From NCBI RefSeq assembly GCF_003591035.1, contig NZ_QYUO01000002.1, forward strand, positions 1,054,001-1,118,000: 64,000 nucleotides of DNA. Direction: 5' to 3'. The position numbers and the translations under genes were made by a program. This DNA comes from Noviherbaspirillum saxi (GTDB lineage: Bacteria > Pseudomonadota > Gammaproteobacteria > Burkholderiales > Burkholderiaceae_D). Of this stretch, positions 52,358 to 61,781 are shown piece by piece; position 1 is the first letter of the stretch; the number at the start of each line of letters is the position of its first letter. The notes below the pieces were generated by a model. It searched no databases and had not been told where the DNA came from. It saw nothing but the letters and a program-made list of their open reading frames with translations.

Positions 52358-53252
52358 AAGCCGTATTCGACGCGGCGCTCACGAGAAACTTCGCACGCAA
52401 AGCCAGGCTGTCGCCGTGCCCAAGCACGGCCAGCCCCGGCTGATTCTTCATGTGGAATGCATTGATAGGATGGGTGATAGGCTCGAAGCAGAAATAGTCC
52501 AGCCCCGGCGGCCTGTACATCAGGCTATACCCATTACAGTCAGGCATCACCATGGTCAGCGTCAGTGCCCGGTCAGGATAGGAAATGATTGCCTTCCCAT
52601 TCCAGCCGCTGAAGCAATTGTCGATCATCGGCCCTTCCAGCGGCGACGGCGTGTTGTAATCCCAGGTTTCCGGAAATGCCGTGACATGCTCGACCGGGAT
52701 AGGATCGTCACCCGACAGCCATACGCCCTCCGCCTTTGCCATCAGGCGCGTATGCGCATTGCGCATGAAATACGGATGCAGTCCCAGACCGTAGGGCAGG
52801 GTTTTCTGGCCGAGATGCGTTACCGTCAAATCGATCTGCAAACCATCGGGCAGTAGCAGAAAGGTTTGGCTGCTGCGGTAATGATAGGGATTACCGTCGA
52901 AACGGTCGGATTCAAGTGATAACTTGATCCGGCTGTCATTGCGTTCTGCAAGCTGCCACGCCTGTAGCCAGCCATCGCCATGGATGGGATAGGTTTCGCC
53001 TTCACGATTGGGACGAATCGGATGGAAAACGCCCTCATGCTCGAAGCCGCCTCCGGTAATCCGGTTGGACCATGGCACCAGGGGAAAGCAGGCCAGGCTG
53101 TAACGGTTGCCGGAGACGCTGTCCCATGGCCGAAATAGCGCAGACCATTCCTTGCCGAGCTTCCAGTCCCAGCCGACAACACTGCCGCCGAGTTCGGGTG
53201 CAATGCGTAAACGTTGTGTATCGGATTCGAGCGTAATGATGTCGGTTTTCAT
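52338..53252 (-). CDS. Aldose 1-epimerase
   Basis: A 304-residue galactose-mutarotase-fold protein that interconverts the anomers of an aldose. The catalytic His pair lies in IHGDGWLQAW (near residue 91) and GLGLHPYF (near residue 158), with the general-base Glu in FCFEPITHPINAFH (near residue 265). The final residues YTNPNP and the stop are encoded by the palindromic repeat at 52199-52357. It is the first listed gene of a sugar-catabolic set and lies 9 bp downstream of the SMP-30 gene on the same strand. Confidence 0.88.
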   Translation of the reverse strand: MKTDIITLESDTQRLRIAPELGGSVVGWDWKLGKEWSALFRPWDSVSGNRYSLACFPLVPWSNRITGGGFEHEGVFHPIRPNREGETYPIHGDGWLQAWQLAERNDSRIKLSLESDRFDGNPYHYRSSQTFLLLPDGLQIDLTVTHLGQKTLPYGLGLHPYFMRNAHTRLMAKAEGVWLSGDDPIPVEHVTAFPETWDYNTPSPLEGPMIDNCFSGWNGKAIISYPDRALTLTMVMPDCNGYSLMYRPPGLDYFCFEPITHPINAFHMKNQPGLAVLGHGDSLALRAKFLVSAASNTAYTNPNP

Positions 53253-53261
53253 GGCGGCATG

Positions 53262-54134
53262 TCACCCACGGAACTGGTTGGCGGGAACCCCGGCAATATC
53301 GAGGTCTAGCGCAAATAGACCGCCGGCGAGCGGTTCGCGTTCCAGTTGCTGTGGTGACAGTCCGTCCGCAGCGGTAGTGATGAACATCGTGGTTAGCCCC
53401 GGCCCGCCAAACGCGCAACTGGTCACCTGGCTGCAGGGCAGCATGACGGTCCGCGTAATCTTGCCTTCCGGATCATGCCGCGTCACTTTGCTTGCGCCCC
53501 AATGCGCGATCCAGAGACCGCCTTCGGCATCGGTTGTCATGCCGTCCGGCGAACCGTCTTCCTTGCTGAATTGCAGAAAGGTCCGCTTGTTCGAGATCTC
53601 GCCACGCTCCAGGTCAAAGTCGAACGCATAGACCCGTCCATTGACACTATCGTTGTGATACAGCGTTTTGTAGTCAGCCGACCAGGCAGGGCCGTTGGTC
53701 ACCGCATACCCGGAATCCATGCGTGTGCAGGTGAGATCGGGGTCGAGGCGATAGAGCGAGCCCGTGGGTTTGGTACAGCCAAAGTCCATCGTGCCGGCCC
53801 AGAAGCGGCCAAGGCGGTCGCACTTGCCATCATTGAAGCGATTGTCGGGCATGCCGGTCTCTGCTTGTGTCAGCGGCTGCATTTCTTCGGTGGCGGGATT
53901 GAAGCCGGCAAATCCATGGCGGCGCGTCATGACTAGTCCGGGCGCATCCGCGCGCTCCGCGAGCGCCGATACTTCTTGATCGAATTGCCAGGTCCGCTGC
54001 CCTTCCGCAGCGGAATACCGGTGCAAGCGATGACCAAGAATATCGACCCAGTACAAGGCCTTTTCCCTGACCGACCATAACGGTCCTTCGCCCAGCGCCG
54101 CATGGGCATTCCAGATACATTCAGGAGTGTTCAT
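53262..54134 (-). CDS. SMP-30/gluconolactonase family sugar lactonase
   Basis: A 290-residue six-bladed propeller lactonase. Metal ligands are the Glu in LGEGPLW (near residue 15), the Asn in NGPAWSADY (near residue 147) and the Asp in SPDGMTTD (near residue 195). It hydrolyses an aldonolactone to the aldonate, after the sugar dehydrogenase and before the dehydratase encoded next to it. Gene order (dehydratase, lactonase, epimerase) and tight spacing point to one transcript. Confidence 0.9.
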   Translation of the reverse strand: MNTPECIWNAHAALGEGPLWSVREKALYWVDILGHRLHRYSAAEGQRTWQFDQEVSALAERADAPGLVMTRRHGFAGFNPATEEMQPLTQAETGMPDNRFNDGKCDRLGRFWAGTMDFGCTKPTGSLYRLDPDLTCTRMDSGYAVTNGPAWSADYKTLYHNDSVNGRVYAFDFDLERGEISNKRTFLQFSKEDGSPDGMTTDAEGGLWIAHWGASKVTRHDPEGKITRTVMLPCSQVTSCAFGGPGLTTMFITTAADGLSPQQLEREPLAGGLFALDLDIAGVPANQFRG

Positions 54135-54164
54135 TCGGCCACCTTTATGTTTGTCTTTTCGTTC

Positions 54165-55886
54165 TTAGTGCGATTCACGCGGCACCGGCGCGCCGCTGCT
54201 GCCGACCAGGAAGTCAAGGTCCGCACCCAGATGCGCCTGCTGCACGTGTTCGACATACAGCTTCACATAGCCGCGCGTAGGCACTTCGGGCGGCACCCAT
54301 TCCGATTTGCGGCGCGCCAGTTCTTCATCGCTGACTTCCATGTGCAGGCTGCGTTCGCGCACATCGAGCTGAATCATGTCGCCGGTGCGCACCAGCGCCA
54401 GCGGCCCGCCTATCGCGGCTTCGGGCGAAGTGTGCAGTACCACGGTGCCGTAGGCAGTGCCGCTCATGCGGGCATCCGAGATGCGCACCATGTCGCTGAA
54501 ACCCTTTTGCAGCACCTTGCTTGGCAATGGCATATTGCCGACCTCGGCCATGCCGGGATAGCCGCGCGGGCCACAGTTTTTCAGGACCATCACGCAGTTT
54601 TCATCGATGTCCAGGGCAGGATCGTCGAGCCGTTCGCGCAAGTCCTCGATCGATTCGAATACCACCGCACGGCCGCGATGTTTGAGCAGATGCTTCGATG
54701 CGGCCGACGGTTTGATCACCGCACCATCCGGGGCAAGATTGCCGCGCAAGACCGCGATGCCGGCCTTCTCCATCAAGGGTTGATCGAGAGGCTTGATGAC
54801 GTCGCGGTTGTAGCAGGGCGCTTCCGCGATGTTCTGTCCTATCGTATTGCCATTGACGGTCAATGCATCGCAGTGCAGCAGATGCTGAATGTCACGCATC
54901 ACAGCCGGCACGCCGCCCGCATAGTAAAAGTCTTCCATCAGATAATGGCCGGACGGTTGCAGGTTGACCAGACAGGGCATTTCGGCACCGATCCGATCCC
55001 AGTCATCCAGTGTCAGTTTAACGCCGATGCGAGCTGCGATTGCCAGCATGTGAATCACCGCATTGGTGGACCCGCCGATCGCGGCATTGACGCGTATTGC
55101 ATTTTCAAAGGCATGGCGCGTCATGATTTTGTCCATCGTCAGGTCTTCCTCGACCATTTTTACGATACGTCGACCGCTGATTTGCGCGAGCCGGTTGCGT
55201 CGCGTATCCGGCGCGGGTATGGCCGCATTGCCCGGCAAGGACATGCCGAGTGCTTCGACCATGCTCGCCATCGTCGATGCCGTTCCCATGGTCATGCAGG
55301 TGCCGGTGGAACGGTTCATGCATCCTTCGGCTTCGGTGAATTCTTCCTGCGTCATCTGCCCGCCGCGCACCATTTCCGACATCATCCACACCCCTGTGCC
55401 CGAGCCGATATCCTTGCCACGGAATTTGCCGTTCAGCATTGGCCCGCCGGAGACACCTATTGTCGGCAAACCGCAACTCGCCGCGCCCATCATTAATGCC
55501 GGTGTTGTCTTGTCGCATCCCATCAGCAAGACCACGCCATCGATAGGATTGCCGCGTATCGATTCTTCGACATCCATGCTGGCCAGATTTCGAAACAGCA
55601 TCGCCGTTGGGCGGATCTGGGTTTCGCCGGGAGACATGACGGGGAACTCAAGAGGGAATCCGCCTGCCTCAAGTACACCCCGTTTGACGAACTCGGCCAG
55701 TTCGCGGAAATGACTGTTGCAAGGTGTTAATTCGGACCAGGTGTTGCAGATGCCGATCACGGGGCGGCCGTCGAACTCATCCGGCGGATGGCCGGCTTTC
55801 TGGGTCCAGCTCCGATGCACGAAGCCGTCGCGATCCTGTTTTTCGAACCACGCGCGGCTGCGACGTTTGGGCTTTTCGGTGGTCAT
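54165..55886 (-). CDS. IlvD/Edd-family sugar-acid dehydratase
   Basis: A 573-residue Fe-S dehydratase that removes water from an aldonate to give the 2-keto-3-deoxy acid. Cluster cysteines are in CNTWSELTPCN (near residue 48), MGCDKTTPA (near residue 130) and TGTCMTMG (near residue 200). The C-terminal part with WVPPEVPTRGY matches the L-arabonate/galactonate-type branch rather than IlvD of branched-chain amino-acid synthesis. Neighbouring dgoK/dgoA homologues suggest galactonate or a related acid. First gene of the leftward unit; divergent from the SDR across 93 bp. Confidence 0.9.
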   Translation of the reverse strand: MTTEKPKRRSRAWFEKQDRDGFVHRSWTQKAGHPPDEFDGRPVIGICNTWSELTPCNSHFRELAEFVKRGVLEAGGFPLEFPVMSPGETQIRPTAMLFRNLASMDVEESIRGNPIDGVVLLMGCDKTTPALMMGAASCGLPTIGVSGGPMLNGKFRGKDIGSGTGVWMMSEMVRGGQMTQEEFTEAEGCMNRSTGTCMTMGTASTMASMVEALGMSLPGNAAIPAPDTRRNRLAQISGRRIVKMVEEDLTMDKIMTRHAFENAIRVNAAIGGSTNAVIHMLAIAARIGVKLTLDDWDRIGAEMPCLVNLQPSGHYLMEDFYYAGGVPAVMRDIQHLLHCDALTVNGNTIGQNIAEAPCYNRDVIKPLDQPLMEKAGIAVLRGNLAPDGAVIKPSAASKHLLKHRGRAVVFESIEDLRERLDDPALDIDENCVMVLKNCGPRGYPGMAEVGNMPLPSKVLQKGFSDMVRISDARMSGTAYGTVVLHTSPEAAIGGPLALVRTGDMIQLDVRERSLHMEVSDEELARRKSEWVPPEVPTRGYVKLYVEHVQQAHLGADLDFLVGSSGAPVPRESH

Positions 55887-55979
55887 AAGTTTCTCGTGGA
55901 GCTATTGAACTGTGAAGGAGGGGTTTCGACTTAGCATCAATATTGAGTAGTCATCGTTTCGAAAGTTCAGGAGAAAATC

Positions 55980-56756
55980 ATGGCGGCACAGAGCCAGTTG
56001 GCACGGTTCGGAAGTCTTCAGGGCAAACGGGTATTCGTCACCGGCGGCGGCTCAGGCATCGGAGAGAGCATCGTCGAGGCATTCGCCGAGCAGGGGGCCA
56101 AGGTGGCGTTCATCGATATCGCCGTCGATGCCAGTCTCTCGCTCTGCGAGAAAATCGCGCTGGCCGGATATGAAAAACCCGTGTTTCGCGAATGTGATAT
56201 TCGCGATATTCCGGCGCTGCAAGATGTGATGCGTTCGATTGCCGCAGATATCGGCGACTTCGACGTGCTGGTCAATAACGCGGGCAATGATCAGCGCCAT
56301 ACGCCCGAAGAGGTTACGCTCGAGTTCTGGAACGACCGGATTGCGATCAACCAGCGGCCGATGTTTTTCACCTGCCAGGCCGTGATCGAAGGCATGAAGA
56401 AAAAAGGCGGCGGCTCCATCATCAATCTCGGCTCGACCAGTTGGCATATCGCCAATGGCGGCTATCCTGTGTATACCACGACCAAGGCATCGGTCAGCGG
56501 TCTGACGCGCGGACTGGCACGCGACCTCGGTCCCTATAATATTCGCGTCAACACGGTCACGCCCGGCTGGGTCATGACCGAGCGCCAGTTGCAATTATGG
56601 GTGGACGAGGAAGGTGAAAAGCTGATCGACCGCAGCCAGTGTCTGAAGGGCAGGGTGCAACCCTGGCATGTGGCGCGTATGGTGCTGTTCCTTGCGTCCG
56701 ATGATGGCGCAATGTGCAGCGCACAGGAATTCATTGTCGATGGCGGCTGGGCCTGA
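55980..56756 (+). CDS. Short-chain dehydrogenase, probable aldose dehydrogenase
   Basis: A 258-residue SDR with the NAD(P)-binding TGGGSGIGES (near residue 19), NNAGND (near 99) and catalytic YTTTK (near 165). CAGGAG lies about 7 bp before the ATG. In this setting the probable reaction is oxidation of a sugar such as D-galactose or L-arabinose to its lactone, the step before the SMP-30 lactonase. Some relatives instead act on sugar acids or alcohols. It starts the rightward unit with dgoK (17 bp later) and dgoA. Confidence 0.85.
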   Translation: MAAQSQLARFGSLQGKRVFVTGGGSGIGESIVEAFAEQGAKVAFIDIAVDASLSLCEKIALAGYEKPVFRECDIRDIPALQDVMRSIAADIGDFDVLVNNAGNDQRHTPEEVTLEFWNDRIAINQRPMFFTCQAVIEGMKKKGGGSIINLGSTSWHIANGGYPVYTTTKASVSGLTRGLARDLGPYNIRVNTVTPGWVMTERQLQLWVDEEGEKLIDRSQCLKGRVQPWHVARMVLFLASDDGAMCSAQEFIVDGGWA

Positions 56757-56773
56757 CGGAAAGCGAAAAAACG

Positions 56774-57676
56774 ATGACTGATCCAGATACAAGCCGGCTT
56801 GGCATTGACTGGGGCACGAGCAACCGCCGTGCCTATCTGCTGGATGCGCAAGGCGGCCTTATGCGCCAGCATAGCGACGAAGCAGGCATCCTGCATGTCA
56901 ACGGCGATTTTGAAGGCTCGCTGCGGCAACTGCTGCAGACCCTCGGGCTGCAGCGCGCAGATATCGTCATGTCCGGCATGGTAGGCAGCCGTAACGGATG
57001 GCATGAAGTGCCTTATCTGTCGATGGAGCAGCCGCTGACTGCGCTGCATGACAACCTGATGGAAGTGCGCACATCGCTCCCCGAGGTCCGTTGCCGCATT
57101 GCGCCCGGCTATAAATACATCGATGCCAATGGCATTCCCGATGTCATGCGCGGCGAAGAGACGCAGGTGCTGGGAGCCTTGTCGCTTAGTGCGGCGAATG
57201 GATGGTTCCTGCTGCCTGGCACGCACAGCAAATGGGTGCGGGTTGAAAACGGCGGCATGATCGAATTCCTGACATTCATGACCGGCGAACTTTTTTCATT
57301 AATGTCACAGCACGGTACGCTCTCCAAGGTGATGACCGAGCAGCAATCGGTGCCGGAAGCCTTTGCCGCAGGGGTGCAAGCGGCGCGGCATGGTTCATTT
57401 ACCCACACCGCATTCTGCTGCCGCGCGCTGGTGGTGACCGACATGATGCCACCCGATCACACGGCGTCATATCTGTCCGGTCTGCTGATCGGCACCGAGG
57501 TATACGACATCCTGAAAAGGACAGACGCGCCGCAGCAGTCGGCGGTGCAGGTGGTCGGCAGTCCGGCACTGTCGGCACGCTATCTGAGCGCGCTGGAACT
57601 GCTCGGAATAGAAGCGCGCGCATGGCAACCCGACGCGGTTTATCTTGCCGCGCTGCGCGCATTGTTTTCACCTTAA
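56774..57676 (+). CDS. dgoK: 2-dehydro-3-deoxygalactonokinase
   Basis: A 300-residue member of the DgoK family. It phosphorylates 2-dehydro-3-deoxygalactonate at C6 with ATP. The N-terminal phosphate-binding motif GIDWGTSNRRAYLLD, the LPGTHSKWV segment near residue 153 and FMTGELFSL near residue 172 are family hallmarks. ATG 56774 is preferred over a frame opening 20 codons earlier inside the SDR gene. It is followed 10 bp later by its partner aldolase. Confidence 0.92.
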   Translation: MTDPDTSRLGIDWGTSNRRAYLLDAQGGLMRQHSDEAGILHVNGDFEGSLRQLLQTLGLQRADIVMSGMVGSRNGWHEVPYLSMEQPLTALHDNLMEVRTSLPEVRCRIAPGYKYIDANGIPDVMRGEETQVLGALSLSAANGWFLLPGTHSKWVRVENGGMIEFLTFMTGELFSLMSQHGTLSKVMTEQQSVPEAFAAGVQAARHGSFTHTAFCCRALVVTDMMPPDHTASYLSGLLIGTEVYDILKRTDAPQQSAVQVVGSPALSARYLSALELLGIEARAWQPDAVYLAALRALFSP

Positions 57677-57686
57677 AGGTTCTACC

Positions 57687-58322
57687 ATGGCTAATGATGC
57701 ATTTCATCCTTTCCCCTGTCCGTTGGTGGCGATCCTGCGCGGCCTGACGCCTGACGAAGCGCCCATGGTCGGGCGCGTGCTGTTTGGAGCCGGATTCCGC
57801 ATGCTTGAGGTGCCGCTGAACCGGCCGGGCGCAATCGAGGCCATGCGCATATTGATCGAGATGGCGCCGGACGATGCCGTGATCGGAGCAGGCACCGTGC
57901 TTACGGTCGCAGACGTGGAGGCTGTCAAGGACGCCGGCGGCACGCTGATCGTTTCGCCCCATTGCGCGGAAGACGTCATTTCGCATGCAGCGCGCAACGG
58001 CATGATTGCGCTGCCCGGCGTCGCCACGCCGACCGAAGCCTATCGCGCGCTGGACGCCGGCGCGCGCGGCCTGAAGCTGTTTCCCGCCGAGATGATTCCA
58101 CCGCCCGCAGTCAAGGCCATGCGCTCCATTCTTCCCGCCGATACGCCGCTGCTGCCGGTCGGCGGCATCCATACCCAGAACATGGCCGCCTATATCGCGG
58201 CCGGCGCGACCGGATTCGGCATAGGCGGCCAGTTGTACCAGCCGAAGGTAGAGGAAGCGACATTGAAACGCTCCGCCGACGCCTTCATGGCGGCGCGGGA
58301 AAAACTGCTGCAGGGGGCGTGA
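57687..58322 (+). CDS. dgoA: 2-dehydro-3-deoxy-6-phosphogalactonate aldolase
   Basis: A 211-residue class I aldolase of the KDPG/KDPGal family. It yields pyruvate and glyceraldehyde 3-phosphate. The Schiff-base lysine lies in GLKLFPAE near residue 129. The substrate Glu/Arg come from LRGLTPDEA near residue 16 and EVPLNRPG near residue 40. It completes a De Ley-Doudoroff-type route: dehydrogenase, lactonase, dehydratase, kinase, aldolase all lie between 52338 and 58322. Confidence 0.93.
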   Translation: MANDAFHPFPCPLVAILRGLTPDEAPMVGRVLFGAGFRMLEVPLNRPGAIEAMRILIEMAPDDAVIGAGTVLTVADVEAVKDAGGTLIVSPHCAEDVISHAARNGMIALPGVATPTEAYRALDAGARGLKLFPAEMIPPPAVKAMRSILPADTPLLPVGGIHTQNMAAYIAAGATGFGIGGQLYQPKVEEATLKRSADAFMAAREKLLQGA

Positions 58323-58372
58323 CCGGACGCGCCAGCGATTGCGCTTGCCTCCGCATTGTCAAAACATCCATG

Positions 58373-58561
58373 CTATTTCCAGTTTGGCGGTGGCCGCCTG
58401 GGCTGGCCATATCGCCAAGGCCATAACGTGGCGTCCTCGCGCTCTTCGATTGACTGAAACGGCGTGAGCTTCCAGTTGATGATGCGGCGTGTTTGTGACT
58501 TGAATCCGTCCAGGATGGCGCGCACCATCGGCGCGCTGAAAAGGATAGGGCATTCTTTCAT
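58373..58561 (-). pseudogene. Remnant of a phage morphogenetic/ASCH-like protein gene
   Basis: A 62-codon frame starting MKECPILFSAPMVRAILDG and continuing with SQTRR. This is the conserved N-terminus of prophage-encoded 'morphogenetic' proteins, normally about 150-250 residues. After about 45 codons it runs into an Arg/Pro-rich tail and stops, so the rest is missing. No other prophage gene is nearby. Likely a decayed prophage trace. Confidence 0.6.
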
Positions 58562-58593
58562 GCTAGGATCCTTACAAGGCGATGGAGGTAAAA

Positions 58594-58839
58594 ATGTCCA
58601 AACGATATGAATATCGAGGGGTTGGATACGAGATTGGAGCGACTATCGATGGCAATGGCGCTTGGGTCGGAGAATTCATTACTTTCAAGAAATCCTCCGA
58701 TGGATCTTCCGTTAAGGATTCTCCCTACATACAGGCGCCCGGAGAGTTCGCAAGTGAATCTAAGGCGAGGCTTGCTGCCGACGCAGACGCGAAAAGGTTC
58801 ATCGATGAGCTGATCTTGAAGAATCAGAGCGCGCAGTAA
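58594..58839 (+). CDS. Hypothetical small protein
   Basis: An 81-residue soluble protein, not recognised. The ATG at 58594 follows GGAGGT by 4 bp; an in-frame ATG four codons earlier overlaps that ribosome site. The N-terminal half is strand-rich (YEYRGVGYEIGATI), the C-terminal half a helix with Ala/Asp/Lys (SKARLAADADAKRFIDEL). The layout recalls small CV_2116-type domains, with low certainty. It is divergent from the phage remnant. Confidence 0.55.
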   Translation: MSKRYEYRGVGYEIGATIDGNGAWVGEFITFKKSSDGSSVKDSPYIQAPGEFASESKARLAADADAKRFIDELILKNQSAQ

Positions 58840-58891
58840 TGCGCATCTGCATGCCGGGCATCCTGGGAAGGTATAGGTGGTGATTGGAGGA

Positions 58892-59233
58892 TCAGGAATC
58901 TTTCCCTTGAGCGTACAACTTCTCTCTTGCTGCTAACTGGAGACTGTAAACTCGTGCGGCGATGTGCGCGGCGGTCCGATTCTGCATTTTCCCCAAGGTT
59001 GCTTCTACGGAGCCTTTGTAGTTATCGCCATTGTAATCAACGACTGGGTCTTCCTTGGTTAGCTCACCCATAATCCACTCATAGTCCGACTGTAGCTCAG
59101 AGGGGAAATCTGCGGTGCGTAAAGTACTGAAACACATGTAAGCGGTAATCAGACGTGATCGCACGTCTCCCTCCCCAACGGCCAGAGCGTGTACCGCAGC
59201 ACTGAGTTTTTCATTAACGTAATCGAGAGACAT
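58892..59233 (-). CDS. Hypothetical protein
   Basis: A 113-residue protein from ATG 59233, preceded by GGAGGAGG; the frame is open 24 codons further upstream to an ATG at 59305 without a ribosome site. Mostly helical, no signal peptide or membrane segment. It contains a run FPSELQSDYEWIMGELTKED and ends in a helix ARVYSLQLAAREKLY. Not assigned to a family. It converges with the small gene at 58594. Base composition is more AT-rich than its neighbours, as expected for acquired DNA. Confidence 0.6.
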   Translation of the reverse strand: MSLDYVNEKLSAAVHALAVGEGDVRSRLITAYMCFSTLRTADFPSELQSDYEWIMGELTKEDPVVDYNGDNYKGSVEATLGKMQNRTAAHIAARVYSLQLAAREKLYAQGKDS

Positions 59234-59412
59234 ACCTCCTCCATTCGCAAATGCAGAAGCTGTTATTTTACGCCTGCCTCTTACTATCGTAGTCGTTTCA
59301 ATCAATCTACCGTCCCTTATTCATTGGCTAACACCTTCGTCGAATTCGTTTGAAATCCAGTTGTAAGTCATTGATATTCAAGGTTCCATACAGTGATTCA
59401 TGGTGAGTGTCG

Positions 59413-59418
59413 TATAAT
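59413..59418 (+). promoter_or_regulatory. Candidate -10 element upstream of the ABC-F gene
   Basis: TATAAT at 59413-59418 is a perfect -10 hexamer 52 bp before the ATG at 59471. The -35 position (ACAGTG, 17 bp spacer) matches poorly. Confidence 0.35.
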
Positions 59419-59470
59419 GTCGGATTCCGCTTTAACTCAATGATTTGATTCAGAAAAGAACCAGTTCTCA

Positions 59471-61072
59471 ATGCTTTCCACCGCAAATATCACGATGCAG
59501 TTCGGCCCCAAGCCGCTGTTTGAAAACATCTCTGTCAAGTTCGGCGACGGCAATCGTTATGGCCTGATCGGCGCCAACGGCTGCGGCAAGTCAACTTTCA
59601 TGAAAATCCTCGGCGGCGACCTGGAACCAAGCGCGGGTAACGTCATGCTCGACGTTAACGAGCGACTGGGCAAGCTGCGCCAGGACCAGTTCGCTTACGA
59701 GGAAATGCGCGTGCTCGACGTCGTAATGATGGGGCACACCGAAATGTGGGCGGCGATGAGCGAGCGCGATGCGATCTACGCCAACGCGGACGCCACCGAT
59801 GACGATTACATGAAGGCGGCCGATCTGGAGGCCAAGTTCGCCGAATACGACGGCTATACCGCCGAGGCGCGCGCCGGCGAATTGCTGCTGGGGGTCGGCG
59901 TGCCGACCGAACAGCACCAGGGTCCGATGAGCAATGTCGCACCGGGCTGGAAACTGCGGGTCCTGCTGGCGCAGGCGCTGTTTTCCAATCCCGATATCCT
60001 GCTGCTGGACGAACCGACCAACAATCTCGACATTAATACCATCCGCTGGCTGGAAGACGTGCTCAACGAGCGCAATTCCACCATGATCATCATTTCCCAC
60101 GATCGTCACTTCCTGAACCAGGTATGCACGCACATGGCGGACATGGATTACGGCACGCTGAAGGTCTATCCGGGCAATTACGATGACTACATGCTCGCGT
60201 CGTCGCAGGCGCGTGCGCAGCAGTTGGCGGTCAATGCGAAAGCCAAGGAACGTGTCGCAGAGCTGCAGGAATTCGTCCGCCGCTTCTCGGCCAACAAATC
60301 CAAGGCGCGCCAGGCCACATCGCGCGCCAAGCAGATCGACAAGATCAAGGTGGACGACATCAAGCCGTCGAGCCGGCAGGATCCGTTCGTACGCTTCGAG
60401 GGTGAAAAGAAACTGCACCGCCTCGCAGTCGAAGTGCAAAGCTTGTCGAAGGCTTACGACAGGCAGCTTTTCAGGAATCTCAACCTGATGGTCGAAGCCG
60501 GCGAAAAGATCGCGATCATCGGCGCCAACGGGGCCGGTAAGACTACGCTGCTGCGCTCGATCGGCAGCATGGATATCTGCGGGCTGCAAGCCGACAGCGG
60601 CATCACCAAGTGGGCGGAAAACGCCAACGTCGGCTATATGCCGCAGGATCCGACCGAAGAGTTCGCGGTCGACAAGAACCTGACCGACTGGATGGGTCAA
60701 TGGACCAAGGAAGGCGATGACGATCAGGCGGTACGCTCGATTCTCGGACGCCTGCTGTTCGGCGGGGACGATGTCAAGAAGTCGGTCAAGGTGCTGTCGG
60801 GCGGTGAAAAAGGCCGGATGATGTATGGCAAGCTCATGCTTGGCCGGCACAATGTGCTGTTGATGGACGAGCCGACCAATCACATGGATATGGAATCCAT
60901 CGAGTCGCTCAATATCGCGCTCGACAAGTATGCGGGCACATTGATTTTCGTATCGCACGACCGCGAATTCGTGTCTTCGCTCGCGACCCGCATCCTTGAG
61001 GTGAAGGAAGGCGAGATTATCGATTTCCAGGGCAACTACGAAGACTATCTGACGAGCCAGGGCATCGAATAA
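59471..61072 (+). CDS. ybiT: ABC-F family ATPase, YbiT-type
   Basis: A 533-residue soluble protein with two ABC ATPase domains and no membrane part. Walker A sites are GANGCGKST (near residue 35) and GANGAGKTT (near 352). Walker B sites [11 protein letters not shown] and [11 protein letters not shown] are followed by switch histidines ISHDRHF and VSHDREF. The linker between the domains (about 240-300) carries the helical P-site tRNA interaction motif rich in Arg/Lys/Ala. ABC-F proteins bind the ribosomal E site and act on stalled translation. Length matches E. coli YbiT (530). Confidence 0.92.
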   Translation: MLSTANITMQFGPKPLFENISVKFGDGNRYGLIGANGCGKSTFMKILGGDLEPSAGNVMLDVNERLGKLRQDQFAYEEMRVLDVVMMGHTEMWAAMSERDAIYANADATDDDYMKAADLEAKFAEYDGYTAEARAGELLLGVGVPTEQHQGPMSNVAPGWKLRVLLAQALFSNPDILLLDEPTNNLDINTIRWLEDVLNERNSTMIIISHDRHFLNQVCTHMADMDYGTLKVYPGNYDDYMLASSQARAQQLAVNAKAKERVAELQEFVRRFSANKSKARQATSRAKQIDKIKVDDIKPSSRQDPFVRFEGEKKLHRLAVEVQSLSKAYDRQLFRNLNLMVEAGEKIAIIGANGAGKTTLLRSIGSMDICGLQADSGITKWAENANVGYMPQDPTEEFAVDKNLTDWMGQWTKEGDDDQAVRSILGRLLFGGDDVKKSVKVLSGGEKGRMMYGKLMLGRHNVLLMDEPTNHMDMESIESLNIALDKYAGTLIFVSHDREFVSSLATRILEVKEGEIIDFQGNYEDYLTSQGIE

Positions 61073-61092
61073 GGTGCTTGGTTACGCGGGCA

Positions 61093-61121
61093 GCATGCCG
61101 GCAGCAATTCAGCCGGCATGC
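61093..61121. terminator. Hairpin between convergent genes
   Basis: GCATGCCGGC (61093-61102) pairs perfectly with GCCGGCATGC (61112-61121), 9 nt loop, 21 bp after the ybiT stop. No T-tract on either side, so it may be a Rho-dependent or mRNA-stabilising end. Confidence 0.45.
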
Positions 61122-61163
61122 GCCGGCGATTGCAACAACGCAGCAGCTTAACCGGCGGTAAGG

Positions 61164-61781
61164 TCAGCCGTTGATGCCGCTGATGCCGATGATCGTTGTC
61201 ATCGGCGGTGCCGTTTCATTCAGATACAGAAGCTGATCGAGCCGCTCGCGCAGGCTACGCGCCATTTCCGGCCCCTGCGCCTTCAGTACGCCTTCCAGAT
61301 AGGCTTGACGTATCTGCCGGAATTCGTCTATCGATGAGGCTTTTTCGACTTTCAGCTGCAAGCCGTAGCCGCGCAATCCAATCGTGCTTTTGATGGTTTC
61401 GGTATAAAAGCGGTAGATCGCTTCAAACTGCGACTGGCCTTCCGCAAGCACACTGCTCGGTGTGCCGCCCGCCGAATTTGCTGCTGGCGTTGTGGCCGGC
61501 GCTTCCGTAGCAGTTGTCATTGCTGCCGGCACTGCGGCTGGAACTGGAATTGCAGTGTCGGCAACAACTGGTTCCGCCGCTTTCTGAATAAAGCCTTGTT
61601 CCAGAAGTTCGTTCAGGTTATCCGCTGTCAGCCCGATTCCGGCTACCTTGTGCAATAAATCTTCGGCGCTGTGCTTTCCGTCAACCATGACGAGTAAGGT
61701 ACGAAGCCGTGATGCCACATGGTATTTCCGCGTAGCGATCTCTTCACGGCCCTTGTCGGTTTTATCGAACACTGTGCTCAT
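61164..61781 (-). CDS. Hypothetical protein with N-terminal winged-helix-like region
   Basis: A 205-residue soluble protein started at ATG 61781, with AAGGAAG about 9 bp upstream; a longer frame of 22 codons is not favoured. Residues 1-70 are helical and include TLLVMVDGKHSAEDLL and a following helix, a pattern seen in PatA/PilZ-associated or winged-helix regions. Residues 75-120 are a low-complexity linker rich in Ala, Pro, Thr and Val. The C-terminal 85 residues form helices that end in TIIGISGING. Function unknown. Confidence 0.6.
   Translation of the reverse strand: MSTVFDKTDKGREEIATRKYHVASRLRTLLVMVDGKHSAEDLLHKVAGIGLTADNLNELLEQGFIQKAAEPVVADTAIPVPAAVPAAMTTATEAPATTPAANSAGGTPSSVLAEGQSQFEAIYRFYTETIKSTIGLRGYGLQLKVEKASSIDEFRQIRQAYLEGVLKAQGPEMARSLRERLDQLLYLNETAPPMTTIIGISGING

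Noticed and set aside
59591..60958. A 455-codon minus-strand frame
   Set aside because: Antisense to the ABC-F gene; His-rich composition typical of reversed coding DNA.
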